From Peribacillus muralis (GTDB lineage: Bacteria; Bacillota; Bacilli; Bacillales; DSM-1321), in the NCBI RefSeq assembly GCF_001645685.2, contig NZ_CP017080.1, positions 2,594,001-2,658,000 on the forward strand: DNA of 64,000 nucleotides. The letters are read 5' to 3'. How positions within the stretch are numbered: position 1 is the first letter of the stretch; each line of letters starts with the position of its first letter. The notes under the pieces are model-generated. The model worked only from the letters and a program-made list of their open reading frames with translations, ran no database searches and was not told the origin of the DNA. The position numbers and the translations under genes are program-made. Below, one piece after another: positions 43,196 through 52,737 of this stretch.

Positions 43196-43989
43196 CGTTT
43201 TTCATCCTCCCACTTTATTAAAGGAGCAACCCGATCAGCAATTAAACGGTACCCCTTCTTATTAGGGTGAAAATTATCCGTATATAAATAATCATTAACC
43301 GACAATTGGAAAAGATCAAAGGTCGGCACGAAAATGGCATTTTTATAGTGAGCCACGACTTCTGCCGTATCATTATTCCAATCCCTGACGATTCGGTTCG
43401 TATCCAGGTCATCATCCAATTCTATAAACGGATTATATAAACCAAGCAAAAAAATGGTAGCTTTATCATTGACTTGATTGATATTTTTAAAAATATCATT
43501 TAAGTTTTCCATATATTTCTTTTGCGACTCCGAGATGACTTGACTATCATAATCAATCAGCGTCTGTCCCTTCTGAAATAAGTCATTGCCGCCGATTGTC
43601 AGTAAAATGACATCGGCTGCCTTGATTTGTCGCCTCACTTCCTTTTGCTTGACCTGCTGCACCAATTCTTCTGAAACTTGTCCATTAATGCCGAGGTTAT
43701 GTATGATTGGTTTATGATTATATTCATTCTCCAAATCTTCTAAAACAAGCCCGACGTATCCTTTTCCTGACTCATCGCCTGTACCTCGTGTAAGCGAATC
43801 ACCCAATGCCACGACCGTAAAGTCATTAGCCAGATCCTTTTTAATGGGGGTTGCTTCAGTTGATCTCATATCGGATGTTTTCTTTCCATAATGATCAAAG
43901 ATCGTCCATCCCAGACAAAACAAAAAAAACAGTCCGACAACAGCTGAAATTATCGTAGTAACCAACACTTTGGATTTGCTCAAGAGCAC
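43192..43989 (-). CDS. Membrane-anchored SGNH/GDSL hydrolase
   Basis: 265 aa. N-terminal membrane anchor or signal (about 8-30), then an SGNH esterase domain: block I VALGDSLTRG (Ser near 64), block II Gly in NLGINGQ, block III GGND near 133 and block V DNFHPNKKGY (Asp/His near 240). Extracellular esterase or deacylase of lipids or envelope polymers, similar to YpmR-like proteins. First gene of an operon with an ABC-2 exporter, which may handle the same envelope substrate. Confidence 0.85.
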   Translation of the reverse strand: MLLSKSKVLVTTIISAVVGLFFLFCLGWTIFDHYGKKTSDMRSTEATPIKKDLANDFTVVALGDSLTRGTGDESGKGYVGLVLEDLENEYNHKPIIHNLGINGQVSEELVQQVKQKEVRRQIKAADVILLTIGGNDLFQKGQTLIDYDSQVISESQKKYMENLNDIFKNINQVNDKATIFLLGLYNPFIELDDDLDTNRIVRDWNNDTAEVVAHYKNAIFVPTFDLFQLSVNDYLYTDNFHPNKKGYRLIADRVAPLIKWEDEKR

Positions 43990-44194
43990 TCACCCTTCCA
44001 TTCATTCTCTACTTTCCATTAAATCATATTATTTCCAAAAACAAAAAACTGATTGCTCTTTAAATGAAAAATCAATCTTACCCCCTATTCTTCAGGTCTT
44101 TCACCCAGGTGCAGGAACCTTATGGACCGCCTCTGGAAAGCTCAGCGCCTGCCGTGAAATGGAACGGGACAACCAATCCTTTAAAAACATAAAA

Positions 44195-44233
44195 GCTGCA
44201 GACATGCCCTGGCCTACCTAGGTCGTCTGCAGC
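44195..44233 (-). terminator. Terminator of MFS (YwbF-like) gene
   Basis: 9-bp stem GCTGCAGAC / GTCTGCAGC, with TTTTATGTTTTT on the minus strand. Confidence 0.75.
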
Positions 44234-44263
44234 GGTCTACGAAAAAGGAATAAAATCTAATTT

Positions 44264-45451
44264 CTAATTACCTGCTGTTCTTCTTGGCACTTTTTGCTTA
44301 TTATCCAGCCTCATGAGCCAGATTGTTAGCAGCATGCCAATCAAGGTGAGTACACCATAGAATAAATACACCGCATATATACCCGAATCATCCAAAATGA
44401 TCCCGCCGCAGAAAGTGCTGAACCAATTCCCCAATCCATTGCCGATTGCAGAATAAAGCGTAATGGCCGTAACCGTTATATGGGCAGGCACGACCTTGCG
44501 GATATACTGTAGGGCCGCTGGGATGAATAGGCCTAGTGAAAACCCTTGGATGACCGAAGTCACGTATACCATAGCTAAACTCGGTTCGCTAAAATACAGG
44601 ATCCAGCGAACCAACGAGGCTGCTCCAGCCAATAAGGTGATGGGCAGCAAACCTATTCTATGAATCCAGCTGCCCGCCATTCTCATAAACGGGATTTCCG
44701 ACAAAACCGCCAGAAGAAAAGCGATACCGATTCCCGTGTATGTCCCGCCTCTCGCCTCTACAAACAAACCATAATATACGTTATTAGCAAGATTAGGGCC
44801 AAAAAGCAGGAATGTTATCGCAAGGAATATGAGGAACCGTTTCATCGTAAACAATTCTTTCATCCCGCTGAAAACCTTCACCCTTCCTTGAGGCGGCTCT
44901 TCTGGCAACCGGAGAGCTAGAATGGCCGCAACCAATAGACCGGCGAAAAAGGCGTAAAATATAACCGCTGGACCAATGAACGATTCAGATAGCTTCCCCA
45001 TCATAAAAACGGCCACACCAAAACCAAGTGAACCGAATAAACGGATTTTTCCATAATTTGATTTTATTCTCGTCGTATATTGAAGCGTGATGCTGTCCGA
45101 AACCGGTATGATGGCACTTTGAAAGATCGCTAAAGCAATCGCCACGGCCACTAAAAGTAAATAGGGGTCGAACAGCAAATAACCTAACCCGAAAACACCA
45201 GCAAGAAATGTGGTCACTGCCAGTATTTTTGCCGGTTTTCCGCTCCAATCACAGACAATTCCCCAAATGGGCTGAAAAATGATCATCACGACAGGTCCAA
45301 CAGACATGATCGAGCCAATTTCAAGACCGGACAAGCCCGCTTCATTCGCTAAATATACACTTAAAAGCGGTGTTAAACTTCCAACAGCAAAAAATGAAAA
45401 TAAGTAAAATACCTTCAAACTTATCATATTAGCTCGTATTTGCTTTTCCAA
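44264..45451 (-). CDS. MFS transporter, PPP/LacY-like branch (YwbF-like)
   Basis: 395 aa from a TTG at 45451 (GGGGG about 10 nt upstream); a TTG at 45475 has no site. Twelve hydrophobic helices. FSFFAVGSLTPLLSVYLANEAGLSG at the start and FQPIWGIVCDWSGKPAK between helices 2 and 3 are typical of the MFS_1-like group with nucleoside and phenylpropionate permeases. Substrate unknown. Monocistronic, ends at a clear terminator. Confidence 0.8.
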   Translation of the reverse strand: MEKQIRANMISLKVFYLFSFFAVGSLTPLLSVYLANEAGLSGLEIGSIMSVGPVVMIIFQPIWGIVCDWSGKPAKILAVTTFLAGVFGLGYLLFDPYLLLVAVAIALAIFQSAIIPVSDSITLQYTTRIKSNYGKIRLFGSLGFGVAVFMMGKLSESFIGPAVIFYAFFAGLLVAAILALRLPEEPPQGRVKVFSGMKELFTMKRFLIFLAITFLLFGPNLANNVYYGLFVEARGGTYTGIGIAFLLAVLSEIPFMRMAGSWIHRIGLLPITLLAGAASLVRWILYFSEPSLAMVYVTSVIQGFSLGLFIPAALQYIRKVVPAHITVTAITLYSAIGNGLGNWFSTFCGGIILDDSGIYAVYLFYGVLTLIGMLLTIWLMRLDNKQKVPRRTAGN

Positions 45452-45509
45452 AACCAGTTTCCCCCATGCAGTCAACTTCTATCAAGACAACCTATGCCTT
45501 TTCCGAATT

Positions 45510-47705
45510 TTACGATTCACTTAGAATGACGCCCGTTTTTTCATTGCTTCCCTTGCAAATGGCCTCTACACGTTTTAAGGGAAGGACGATATTAAAGACC
45601 GTCCCTTCATTGACCTCGCTTTCAATAAGGACTTTTCCTAGATGATTTTCAATTATTTTGAAGCTGATCATCAATCCTAGCCCATTCCCCGATTTTTTTG
45701 TGGTGAAAAATGGTTCTCCGAGTCTTCTTATCTGCTCTGGCCGCATTCCCATTCCTGTATCGATTATCGAAATCTGCACGGCTTCCTCTTTACGTTCAAC
45801 CTTGACTTTGATGTCTCCGCCATCCGGCATCGCCTCCATCCCATTTTTAATGAAGTTGATAAACACTTGTTTAATCCGGTTCTCGTCACAATTAACGAGA
45901 ATCACATCATGGGAACAAAATAATTCAAGAGTTACGTTCTTTTTTCTTGCATCAAATTCCGTCAGCGATAAGATATTTTGAATGATTGGCACGATGTTCT
46001 TTGTTTCCAAAGTCAAGGACTGTGGTTTGGCCAATTGCAGGAATTCTTCAACGATCTGATTGACACGATCGATTTCATCGAGAATTATTTCCAGATACTC
46101 CAACCTGTTTTCGTCCATTTCATCTAATTGGAGAAATTCCGTATATCCTTTCATGGATGTCAGTGGATTCCTTATCTCATGTGCAACACCGGCAGCAAGC
46201 TGTCCGACTGCAGCCAATTTGTCTTGGCGATGAAGCATCTCTTCCGTTTGTTTACGCTCTGTTATATCATACCGGATGGATAAAAACTGAAAAGGCTTTC
46301 CAATCACCCCGAAAAACGGAACGATGGTTGTATCCACCCAATAGAAGCTGCCATCCTTTGCCCTGTTCCTGATTTCCCCCTTCCAAACCTTCCGGTCATA
46401 AAGGGTGCGCCACATCTCCTCGAAGAATCCCTTGGAATGAAGCCCCGAATTAATCAGTTTATGAGTCTGGCCAATCAATTCATTTCTTTCGTATCCGGAT
46501 ATTTCCGAGAACTTTTCATTCACATCGATAATGACTCCTTTAGCATCAGTGATGGCAACAATGGAGGACTGGTCGATGGCATATTGCATGTCCTCTAATT
46601 CCTGAATGGATCCGATCAGGTCATTTTCCGCCTTTTTCCTGCGCGAGATATCTGAACAGATTGAAATATATTGATAAGGTTTACCCTTTTTCATGAAAGG
46701 AACGATGGTCGTATCCACCCAATACGTAGCGCCGGTTTTAGTTTGATTGCATATTTCCCCATTCCAGGTCTTCCCTTGGCCAATCGTGACCCACAAATCC
46801 GTAAAAAACTCTTTTGGATGATAACCTGAGTTGATGATGGAATGATTCGTGCCGATTAGTTCCCGCTCTTCATATTGAGATATTTCCATGAATTTTTCGT
46901 TTACATAACTGATCGTCCCTTTTGCATCCGTGATAGCGACAATTGAGGATTGATCTAACGCATGCCTGATATCATTCACCGTATTATCACTCTTTGCCAA
47001 ACGCCGGCCGACGATCGTACTCGAACCAATCAGACTGGCAAGGATGAATAAAGAAACTAAGCATATTAGGTAAAGCATGAATGGGGTAAGTTGAACAAAA
47101 TTCCCCTGTGTGTTTTTACTGTCGATCGGTATCACTCTCAAAAAAAGATAATATCCTTCAATGATTGCCCCGCCCATCATCAATGTACTGAGCGGTTTTA
47201 ATGATGATTGACTGACCTTTTTGAAGTAAAACAAGATGGCCAGTGCTGTTGCAAAGATACTAAAAATGATGAGCAGCGTACTGACAAGCAGATACGGATT
47301 ATATTGCACAGAGCGGTTAATGGCAAAAATGCACATCAAATAGTTAGACAGCAATGCCATCGTTAGCATAAAACTGCAAAAAACGATTTGCAGCATTTCT
47401 GTTTTATACGATATGGCCAAAAGTCCGACTGCTGCGATCGAGATCGCTAAAAGTAAGGAAAAAATTATTGCAGAAAAATTGTATGATGCAACCCCAGAAT
47501 TATCGAGTGTGTATATGATCACTAAATTCAGTGTCCATATGGCGACCCCGAGCGAACAACTGCTTCCTATGTACAAAAGGCGCTTATACTTCTTGATTGA
47601 CAGAAATGTTGTCAATAAATCCAACGCCGTATAACATGCCATTATGATTAAGAGTGCCGCAATCATAAACAGGATGGGATTTAATGCTACGATTGATTGT
47701 TCCAT
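45510..47705 (-). CDS. PAS-PAS sensor histidine kinase with MHYT-like membrane domain
   Basis: 731 aa. Seven membrane helices (about 1-240) in the order of an MHYT sensor, but the MHY/F signatures are replaced (IWTLNL instead of IWxMHF), so the metal site appears lost. Two near-duplicate PAS domains follow (about 245-365 and 370-490; both contain AxDQSSIVAITDAKG). HisKA has the H-box GVAHEIRNPLTSMKGY (His near 512) and the ATPase carries NFIKNGMEAMP, DTGMGM and PFFTTKKSGNGLGL. It resembles sporulation kinases. No response regulator is adjacent, so a phosphorelay partner elsewhere (e.g. Spo0F) is possible. Confidence 0.88.
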   Translation of the reverse strand: MEQSIVALNPILFMIAALLIIMACYTALDLLTTFLSIKKYKRLLYIGSSCSLGVAIWTLNLVIIYTLDNSGVASYNFSAIIFSLLLAISIAAVGLLAISYKTEMLQIVFCSFMLTMALLSNYLMCIFAINRSVQYNPYLLVSTLLIIFSIFATALAILFYFKKVSQSSLKPLSTLMMGGAIIEGYYLFLRVIPIDSKNTQGNFVQLTPFMLYLICLVSLFILASLIGSSTIVGRRLAKSDNTVNDIRHALDQSSIVAITDAKGTISYVNEKFMEISQYEERELIGTNHSIINSGYHPKEFFTDLWVTIGQGKTWNGEICNQTKTGATYWVDTTIVPFMKKGKPYQYISICSDISRRKKAENDLIGSIQELEDMQYAIDQSSIVAITDAKGVIIDVNEKFSEISGYERNELIGQTHKLINSGLHSKGFFEEMWRTLYDRKVWKGEIRNRAKDGSFYWVDTTIVPFFGVIGKPFQFLSIRYDITERKQTEEMLHRQDKLAAVGQLAAGVAHEIRNPLTSMKGYTEFLQLDEMDENRLEYLEIILDEIDRVNQIVEEFLQLAKPQSLTLETKNIVPIIQNILSLTEFDARKKNVTLELFCSHDVILVNCDENRIKQVFINFIKNGMEAMPDGGDIKVKVERKEEAVQISIIDTGMGMRPEQIRRLGEPFFTTKKSGNGLGLMISFKIIENHLGKVLIESEVNEGTVFNIVLPLKRVEAICKGSNEKTGVILSES

Positions 47706-48072
47706 TTGAAATGATCACCTCTACCGTTCTATTCTCCTATATTGTAATGGAAATTCATAGTGACTCAAAGGTTTTTATTTCCTTTCACCCATCCTTTCGG
47801 CCATGGCCCCTTCAGCCAGACCATTTCTGGAGAAATAAAGGCTTTCTTTCATAAAATCAAAAAAATTAGAAATACTATTCTTTTGTATAGAGTAAAATAG
47901 AAAAAGGACAAAGGCTGACAACCGTCCGATCAAGCTTTTTCAAGACGGTGCATATCTTTTGACCAAAATAATTATTCAGAAAATATATTATATATGAATG
48001 TTAATTTCTTTATTTAATTATCCCTATAGGTTTATAATTAAATGGTACATAGAGAGAGAAGGAGTGAGAGGC
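47706..48072. other. Divergent promoter region
   Basis: About 367 nt between the kinase (-) and YitT-like (+) genes. Very AT-rich near 47960-48045, with a TATAAT at about 48031-48036 in front of the YitT-like gene. No open frame with a ribosome site apart from the flanking genes. Confidence 0.5.
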
Positions 48073-48987
48073 ATGATTATGTCAGACCTGGCAGGAGCAA
48101 GCACAGCGGAAATTATGCAAAAAAAGACCCAGCATAAAAAATTGACGCTAAGACAAATTTTACAGAGAGGTCTTTTGATAACGATCGGGGCAGTTTTGAT
48201 GGCTGTCGGCCTCGAGATTTTCTTGGTACCGAATAATGTTATCGATGGCGGGATAACAGGCATTTCGATTATGTTATCCTACATAACTGGTTGGAAGCTC
48301 GGTATCTTCCTTTTCATCTTAAATCTCCCTTTCTTTTTTATCGGGTATAAACAAATTGGAAAAACCTTCGCATTATCTACCCTGTATGGAATATTAGTCC
48401 TTTCCATAACTACTACATTGCTTCATCACGTACCAGCTTTCACACAAGATATTCTCTTAGCATCCGCTTTTGGCGGAATGATTCTTGGCATTGGTGTTGG
48501 AATGGTCATTCGTTATGGCGGCTCGTTGGATGGTACGGAAATTCTGGCCATACTTGCCAGCAAAAAGCTCCCATTTTCAGTTGGAGAGATTGTCATGTTC
48601 TTTAATTTATTCATCCTTGGCAGTGCTGGCTTCGTTTTCTCTTGGGATCGTGCCATGTATTCGATTATTGCGTATTTCGTGGCCTACAAAACGATGGATA
48701 TCGTTATCGCTGGTTTGGATGAATCTAAATTCGTATGGATCATCAGTGATGAGTTCGGTGATATTGGAGATGCAATCATGCACCGCCTTGGAAGGGGCGT
48801 TACCTTTTTAGCTGGTGAAGGCGCTTATTCCGGGGATGACAAAAAAGTCATCTTTTGTGTAATCAACAGACTTGAGGAAGCAAAGCTTAAGGATATCGTA
48901 AAAAGTTTCGATCCATCAGCATTCCTTGCCGTGGGGGACATCGCGGAAGTTCGCGGAGGCAGGTTCAAGAAAAAGGATATTCATTGA
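48073..48987 (+). CDS. YitT-family membrane protein
   Basis: 304 aa from the ATG at 48073 (AAGGAG 8-9 nt upstream); an earlier in-frame start at 47998 lacks a site. Five to six membrane helices (about 38-215) with the family text GLEIFLVPNNVIDGGITGISIMLS and RYGGSLDGTEILA, then a cytoplasmic DUF2179 domain (about 220-304: SDEFGDIGDAIMHRLGRGVT, GEGAYSGDDKKVIFCVI). A widespread Firmicutes family of unclear transport function. Confidence 0.88.
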   Translation: MIMSDLAGASTAEIMQKKTQHKKLTLRQILQRGLLITIGAVLMAVGLEIFLVPNNVIDGGITGISIMLSYITGWKLGIFLFILNLPFFFIGYKQIGKTFALSTLYGILVLSITTTLLHHVPAFTQDILLASAFGGMILGIGVGMVIRYGGSLDGTEILAILASKKLPFSVGEIVMFFNLFILGSAGFVFSWDRAMYSIIAYFVAYKTMDIVIAGLDESKFVWIISDEFGDIGDAIMHRLGRGVTFLAGEGAYSGDDKKVIFCVINRLEEAKLKDIVKSFDPSAFLAVGDIAEVRGGRFKKKDIH

Positions 48988-49040
48988 GCTTTTCAATTAT
49001 CCTTGCTGCTTTTTGCATATAGCCTAGGCAAAAAGATAAA

Positions 49041-49070
49041 AAAAGCTGAAGGGAATCCCCTTCAGCTTTT
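49041..49070. terminator. Bidirectional terminator
   Basis: 13-bp stem AAAAGCTGAAGGG / CCCTTCAGCTTTT with T7 downstream and A-rich upstream, between convergent genes. Confidence 0.88.
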
Positions 49071-49082
49071 TTTATACAAAAT

Positions 49083-49277
49083 TTAATAATTTCTTGGATT
49101 GTTAATTGCTTGAAGCATTCTGGTTCCGGGTTTCATCTCGCTGCTGCATAGCGGACAAACATGTTCATCGTTGCTAGTAAAGTTATCACGAATCCAACCT
49201 TTGCAATCTTCTGATGTACATTCCCATACCTTTGTTTCTTCAGGAATGATTTCTTCCGTATTATTTCTTCTATACAT
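49083..49277 (-). CDS. YdjO-family cold-inducible zinc-ribbon protein
   Basis: 64 aa from the ATG at 49277 (AAGGAG 8 nt upstream; a GTG at 49286 is in frame but overlaps the spacer). Four Cys in WECTSEDCKGW and CPLCSSEM form a zinc-ribbon pattern. Matches the YdjO family of B. subtilis, described as cold inducible. A paralogue lies at 50123. Molecular role unknown. Confidence 0.8.
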   Translation of the reverse strand: MYRRNNTEEIIPEETKVWECTSEDCKGWIRDNFTSNDEHVCPLCSSEMKPGTRMLQAINNPRNY

Positions 49278-50122
49278 ATATCTCACTCCTTAGAATTGAA
49301 TTGACTCCGTCAAGCATAAAATCTCCCAAGCCATAAAGATAAAAGAAGAATGGATGGCGAATAATCTAAATAATTGTGAGTAATACTCATGCTTATTCTC
49401 CACACCCAACTTCACAAGTTTCAGGAAGTTGAGATTTAAGACGATGAATTTTTAATAACTCAATAATCATTATATCATATATATGCCTTAAATAATTGAG
49501 TAAAGATTGTAAAGAAGAAATGATTTCTGTAATTAGTGCCAGATAAATATGAAACACAGTCCCGAATACCTCGGGGTAATCGGGACTGTGTTGTAAGAAT
49601 CCATTCCATATGGTTCTTCCTGCCGGTTCGAATGAAATTATTATAAAATGAACCAGGCATGAGAGTAATTTTAGTGCCAAAACCTAAAACAATGAAAGCC
49701 CTGCCTCTCTCCCATCCATACGGTTCCTAGACCGCGCCTGCGAGAATCAGGTAAAAGCTTGTAAGTACATGTTTATTAATTAAAACCGTCCGTAATTCCA
49801 ATTGGGAAAAGTAAATTCCAAAAGATAAATGGTACATAGAAGTAAGTTAATGAAGAACAGAAATGGATCGAGGAAAATACTTGGTGACTATTTGTATTTC
49901 TATTTATCTAGATGTGTTTAACTTGATTCTACTTCATCGCATATATGATGAAAAATTATTTGATTAATAAAAATGCTACTTTAAATTACCCTCCAGTGCT
50001 TATTGTTAATAACACTGAATCTTTATATTACCACAAATACATTTACATGTAAAGTGTTATATTTGAATTCAGTTTACCCTGACATTAACGCAAAAAAATA
50101 AAGAGGCAAAGTTTCACCTCTT
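49278..50122. other. 845-nt gap between two YdjO paralogues
   Basis: The largest non-coding interval of the window. It holds the long hairpin at 49553-49592. Frames in 49390-49680 (minus) run through that hairpin and lack ribosome sites. The stretch 49750-50090 is AT-rich with nothing recognisable. No tRNA or other RNA fold was found. Confidence 0.5.
49553..49592. terminator. Orphan long hairpin
   Basis: Arms AACACAGTCCCGAATACC and GGTAATCGGGACTGTGTT, 18 bp with one mismatched pair, 4-nt loop TCGG. No gene ends beside it. Confidence 0.5.
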
Positions 50123-50124
50123 TT
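50099..50124 (-). terminator. Terminator overlapping the second YdjO stop
   Basis: Stem AAAGAGG / CCTCTTT, extended by A-T pairs, with a T-rich tail on the minus strand; it overlaps the stop codon. Confidence 0.6.
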
Positions 50125-50329
50125 ATTTGAACGCATTATATTCATTTTCAATTTTCGGCAATTCCCTGACTTCCTCGACCAATTGACTGCCGCACATTGG
50201 GCAATCATAATTTTCCGAGGCGAAATCCTTTCTCATCCACCCGTTGCAATCTGCTGATCCGCATGCATATACTATCGTATCTTCCATAATGATTTCTGGT
50301 TCCTCTGAATTCTTTTTGCCAAAATACAT
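50123..50329 (-). CDS. YdjO-family zinc-ribbon protein (paralogue)
   Basis: 68 aa from the ATG at 50329 (AGGAGGT upstream; TTG at 50335 overlaps it). Same layout as the protein at 49083: ACGSADCNGW and CPMCGSQL give four Cys. The N-terminus and C-terminus differ. Separated from its paralogue by a long gene-free interval and from recQ by about 120 nt. Confidence 0.78.
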   Translation of the reverse strand: MYFGKKNSEEPEIIMEDTIVYACGSADCNGWMRKDFASENYDCPMCGSQLVEEVRELPKIENEYNAFK

Positions 50330-50455
50330 GAGCAACCTCCTCTTTTTTATATAAAGACTCTGATTAAAGGCATTGACCTCACCTTACATCAACCCTAGTA
50401 TACGCATTAAATCAAAATCTTATTTATTCACGGTAAAAAATTCCCAAAATCCATC

Positions 50456-52579
50456 TCATCTTTCTTCTAACCCTGCTTTCACCATGATCGCTCTAATCAT
50501 GAAATATGAAATATGTTCAGGCAGTGCTTCTTTCAGGGGTTTAAGTTTTTCGGAATCCAAGTGTAACGCCGTTTCCAAAACGAGATTGTACACTTCATCC
50601 GAGAATATATCGTCCCATTCAATGTCCAAGCGCTCTTGAGCACACTTTAATAAATGATTTTCGACGGATATCGAAGACAGCCCTCTCAAGGTTCCAATTT
50701 CTTTTATTGATTTTCCCTCTTGGTACAAGCGATAGCTTTCCAGGTGTGACGGTTCCACGCTTCGCTTACTTGTTTCTTTAGTAATCATTGTATTCGCCTC
50801 AAGTTCAGGGTGTGCCTGTACATATCGGGAAATCCTTTCTATGAACACGGTGCCGAAGCGTTCAAATTTCTGGGTGCCCACCCCTTTGACTTCCAGGAAT
50901 GCCTGTTCCGCTGTTGGCAGTTTTGCAGCCATATCCTTTAAGGAAGCATCGGAAAAAATAATGAATGGCGGGACATTTTCCTTAGCAGCCATTTCTTTTC
51001 TTAGTTGCCGCAGTTCTTCAAATAACCCATGATCCACACTGATGCTGCTAACTTGCTTCACTTCTTTCCGAAGTACTTTTTTTTGTCCCAAAAGAACCTC
51101 CCTTCCGGAATTGGTTACTTTAAGGACCGGGAACTGCCCACCCGTCATTTCGATATACTGTTTAGCTGTCAGGAAGTCAATGAAATCAGCAACATCCTTT
51201 GCCGTTTGATTATTGATGATTCCATAAGTCGAAAGCTGCTGAAAGCCAAACTCCTCCACTTTCTTATTCCGTGAACCTGTCAGCACCTGTGAAATCATCG
51301 TCTTGCCAAATCGTTCACCCATGCGCAGCATGCATGAAAGAACCATCTGTGCCTGGGTCGTTACATCAACGGAATCGCGTTTATCTGTACAGTTCTCGCA
51401 ATGACCGCAATCCGCCGGGTTTTCTTCCCCAAAATAGCGCAGAATAAAGGCCTGTAAACACCCTTCGGTAAAGCAATAGTCCTTCATTTTATTTAACTTC
51501 TTCAGTTCTTGGGCTTGCCACTCCTGAGAGGGGTTGGACTGATCGATCAAGAATCGTTGAATCTGCATATCTTGCGGGGAATACAATAGGATGCATTCAC
51601 TATCCAAACCATCACGCCCTGCACGACCAGCTTCCTGATAATAACTTTCCATATTCTTTGGAGTTTGATAATGGATGACGTATCTAACATTCGATTTATC
51701 GATACCCATGCCAAAGGCCGAAGTCGCAACCATCAAAGAAACTTCATCACGAATGAATTCATCTTGCTGTGTTGAACGATCCTGTTCATTCATCCCAGCG
51801 TGGTAGCGTCCGGTTTTGAAGCCAGCTTTATTAAGCTTTGCATGCAATGAATCCACTTCTTTCCTTGTTGCTGCATATATGATACCTGATTCATTTTTAT
51901 TCTTTTCGATATAGCGCATTAAAAAACGTCCGCGATTTTCTTCCTTCACAACGGAGAAAAACAAGTTTTCCCTGGAGAATCCCGTTGATACGGCATGCTC
52001 CTTGGATATACCAAGCGACTGACATATATCGTCAGTCACGTGCGGCGTGGCGGTTGCCGTCAAGGCCAGGACAGTCGGTTCGGCCGGCATGTTCTTCAGC
52101 AATGTTTTGATTTTTAAATAGCTTGGTCTGAAGTCATGACCCCATTGTGAGATACAATGAGCTTCATCGATGGCAACCAATGAAATTTCCACACTAAATA
52201 ATTCCTGTTGAAAAGCAGGGTTTTCCAGTCTTTCCGGAGCAATGTATACCAACTTATATCTTCCTTGCTTAATATCGTTCATTCTCTTTGAAGATTCCAA
52301 ACCTGAAATGGAGCTATTCAGAAATGTGGCATCAATTCCGTTTTGTTCGAGGGCATCTACTTGATCCTTCATAAGGGAAATAAGCGGGGATATCACGAGT
52401 GTAACACCAGGCAGCAAAAGTGCCGGAATTTGATAACAAATGGACTTACCACCCCCAGTGGGCATGATTCCCGCTGTATTCATTCCTTTTAACACCTGTT
52501 CAATGATTTGTTCCTGTCCTTTACGAAATGATTCATACCCATAATATTGTTGTAAATATTCACGTGCTTTTTCCATCAA
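50456..52579 (-). CDS. recQ: ATP-dependent DNA helicase RecQ
   Basis: 707 aa. Helicase core (about 10-335) with TGGGKS (Walker A, 41-46), DEAHCISQWGHDFRP (near 139) and the motif VI region YYQEAGRAGRDG (near 315). Then a zinc-binding RQC region (FGEENPADCGHCENC), an HRDC domain (about 520-595) and a C-terminal helix-turn-helix extension. Unwinds recombination and stalled-fork intermediates. Length fits longer Bacillus RecQ forms. The yocH-like gene lies just upstream on the same strand, the yocH-yocI neighbourhood known from B. subtilis. Confidence 0.95.
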   Translation of the reverse strand: MMEKAREYLQQYYGYESFRKGQEQIIEQVLKGMNTAGIMPTGGGKSICYQIPALLLPGVTLVISPLISLMKDQVDALEQNGIDATFLNSSISGLESSKRMNDIKQGRYKLVYIAPERLENPAFQQELFSVEISLVAIDEAHCISQWGHDFRPSYLKIKTLLKNMPAEPTVLALTATATPHVTDDICQSLGISKEHAVSTGFSRENLFFSVVKEENRGRFLMRYIEKNKNESGIIYAATRKEVDSLHAKLNKAGFKTGRYHAGMNEQDRSTQQDEFIRDEVSLMVATSAFGMGIDKSNVRYVIHYQTPKNMESYYQEAGRAGRDGLDSECILLYSPQDMQIQRFLIDQSNPSQEWQAQELKKLNKMKDYCFTEGCLQAFILRYFGEENPADCGHCENCTDKRDSVDVTTQAQMVLSCMLRMGERFGKTMISQVLTGSRNKKVEEFGFQQLSTYGIINNQTAKDVADFIDFLTAKQYIEMTGGQFPVLKVTNSGREVLLGQKKVLRKEVKQVSSISVDHGLFEELRQLRKEMAAKENVPPFIIFSDASLKDMAAKLPTAEQAFLEVKGVGTQKFERFGTVFIERISRYVQAHPELEANTMITKETSKRSVEPSHLESYRLYQEGKSIKEIGTLRGLSSISVENHLLKCAQERLDIEWDDIFSDEVYNLVLETALHLDSEKLKPLKEALPEHISYFMIRAIMVKAGLEER

Positions 52580-52669
52580 TTCACTACTCCTTCTATTTAC
52601 CTTGTAAGGTTCGTTAAGGATCCATTACTTCCATTGTACCTGCTTTTTGAATGAACCAAAAGCATAAAA

Positions 52670-52701
52670 AGAGTAGACACATTAATCCCGGTGTCTACTC
52701 T
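52670..52701 (-). terminator. Terminator of yocH-like gene
   Basis: 11-bp stem AGAGTAGACAC / GTGTCTACTCT followed by TTTTTATGC on the minus strand. Confidence 0.85.
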
Positions 52702-52737
52702 ACTCTTATATATATAAACATGTTTGGCATAATTCAT

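Noticed and set aside
49600..49640. GGTTCGAATGAA resembling a tRNA T-loop
   Set aside because: No acceptor or anticodon stems around it; isolated chance match.
49393..49680. 95-codon minus frame between the YdjO genes
   Set aside because: Runs through a near-perfect 18-bp hairpin and lacks a ribosome site.
50043..50054. TTTACATGTAAA-like palindrome, considered as a fifth BlaI operator
   Set aside because: Lacks the TTACA-NN-TGTAA spacing, far from any beta-lactam gene, in very AT-rich sequence.
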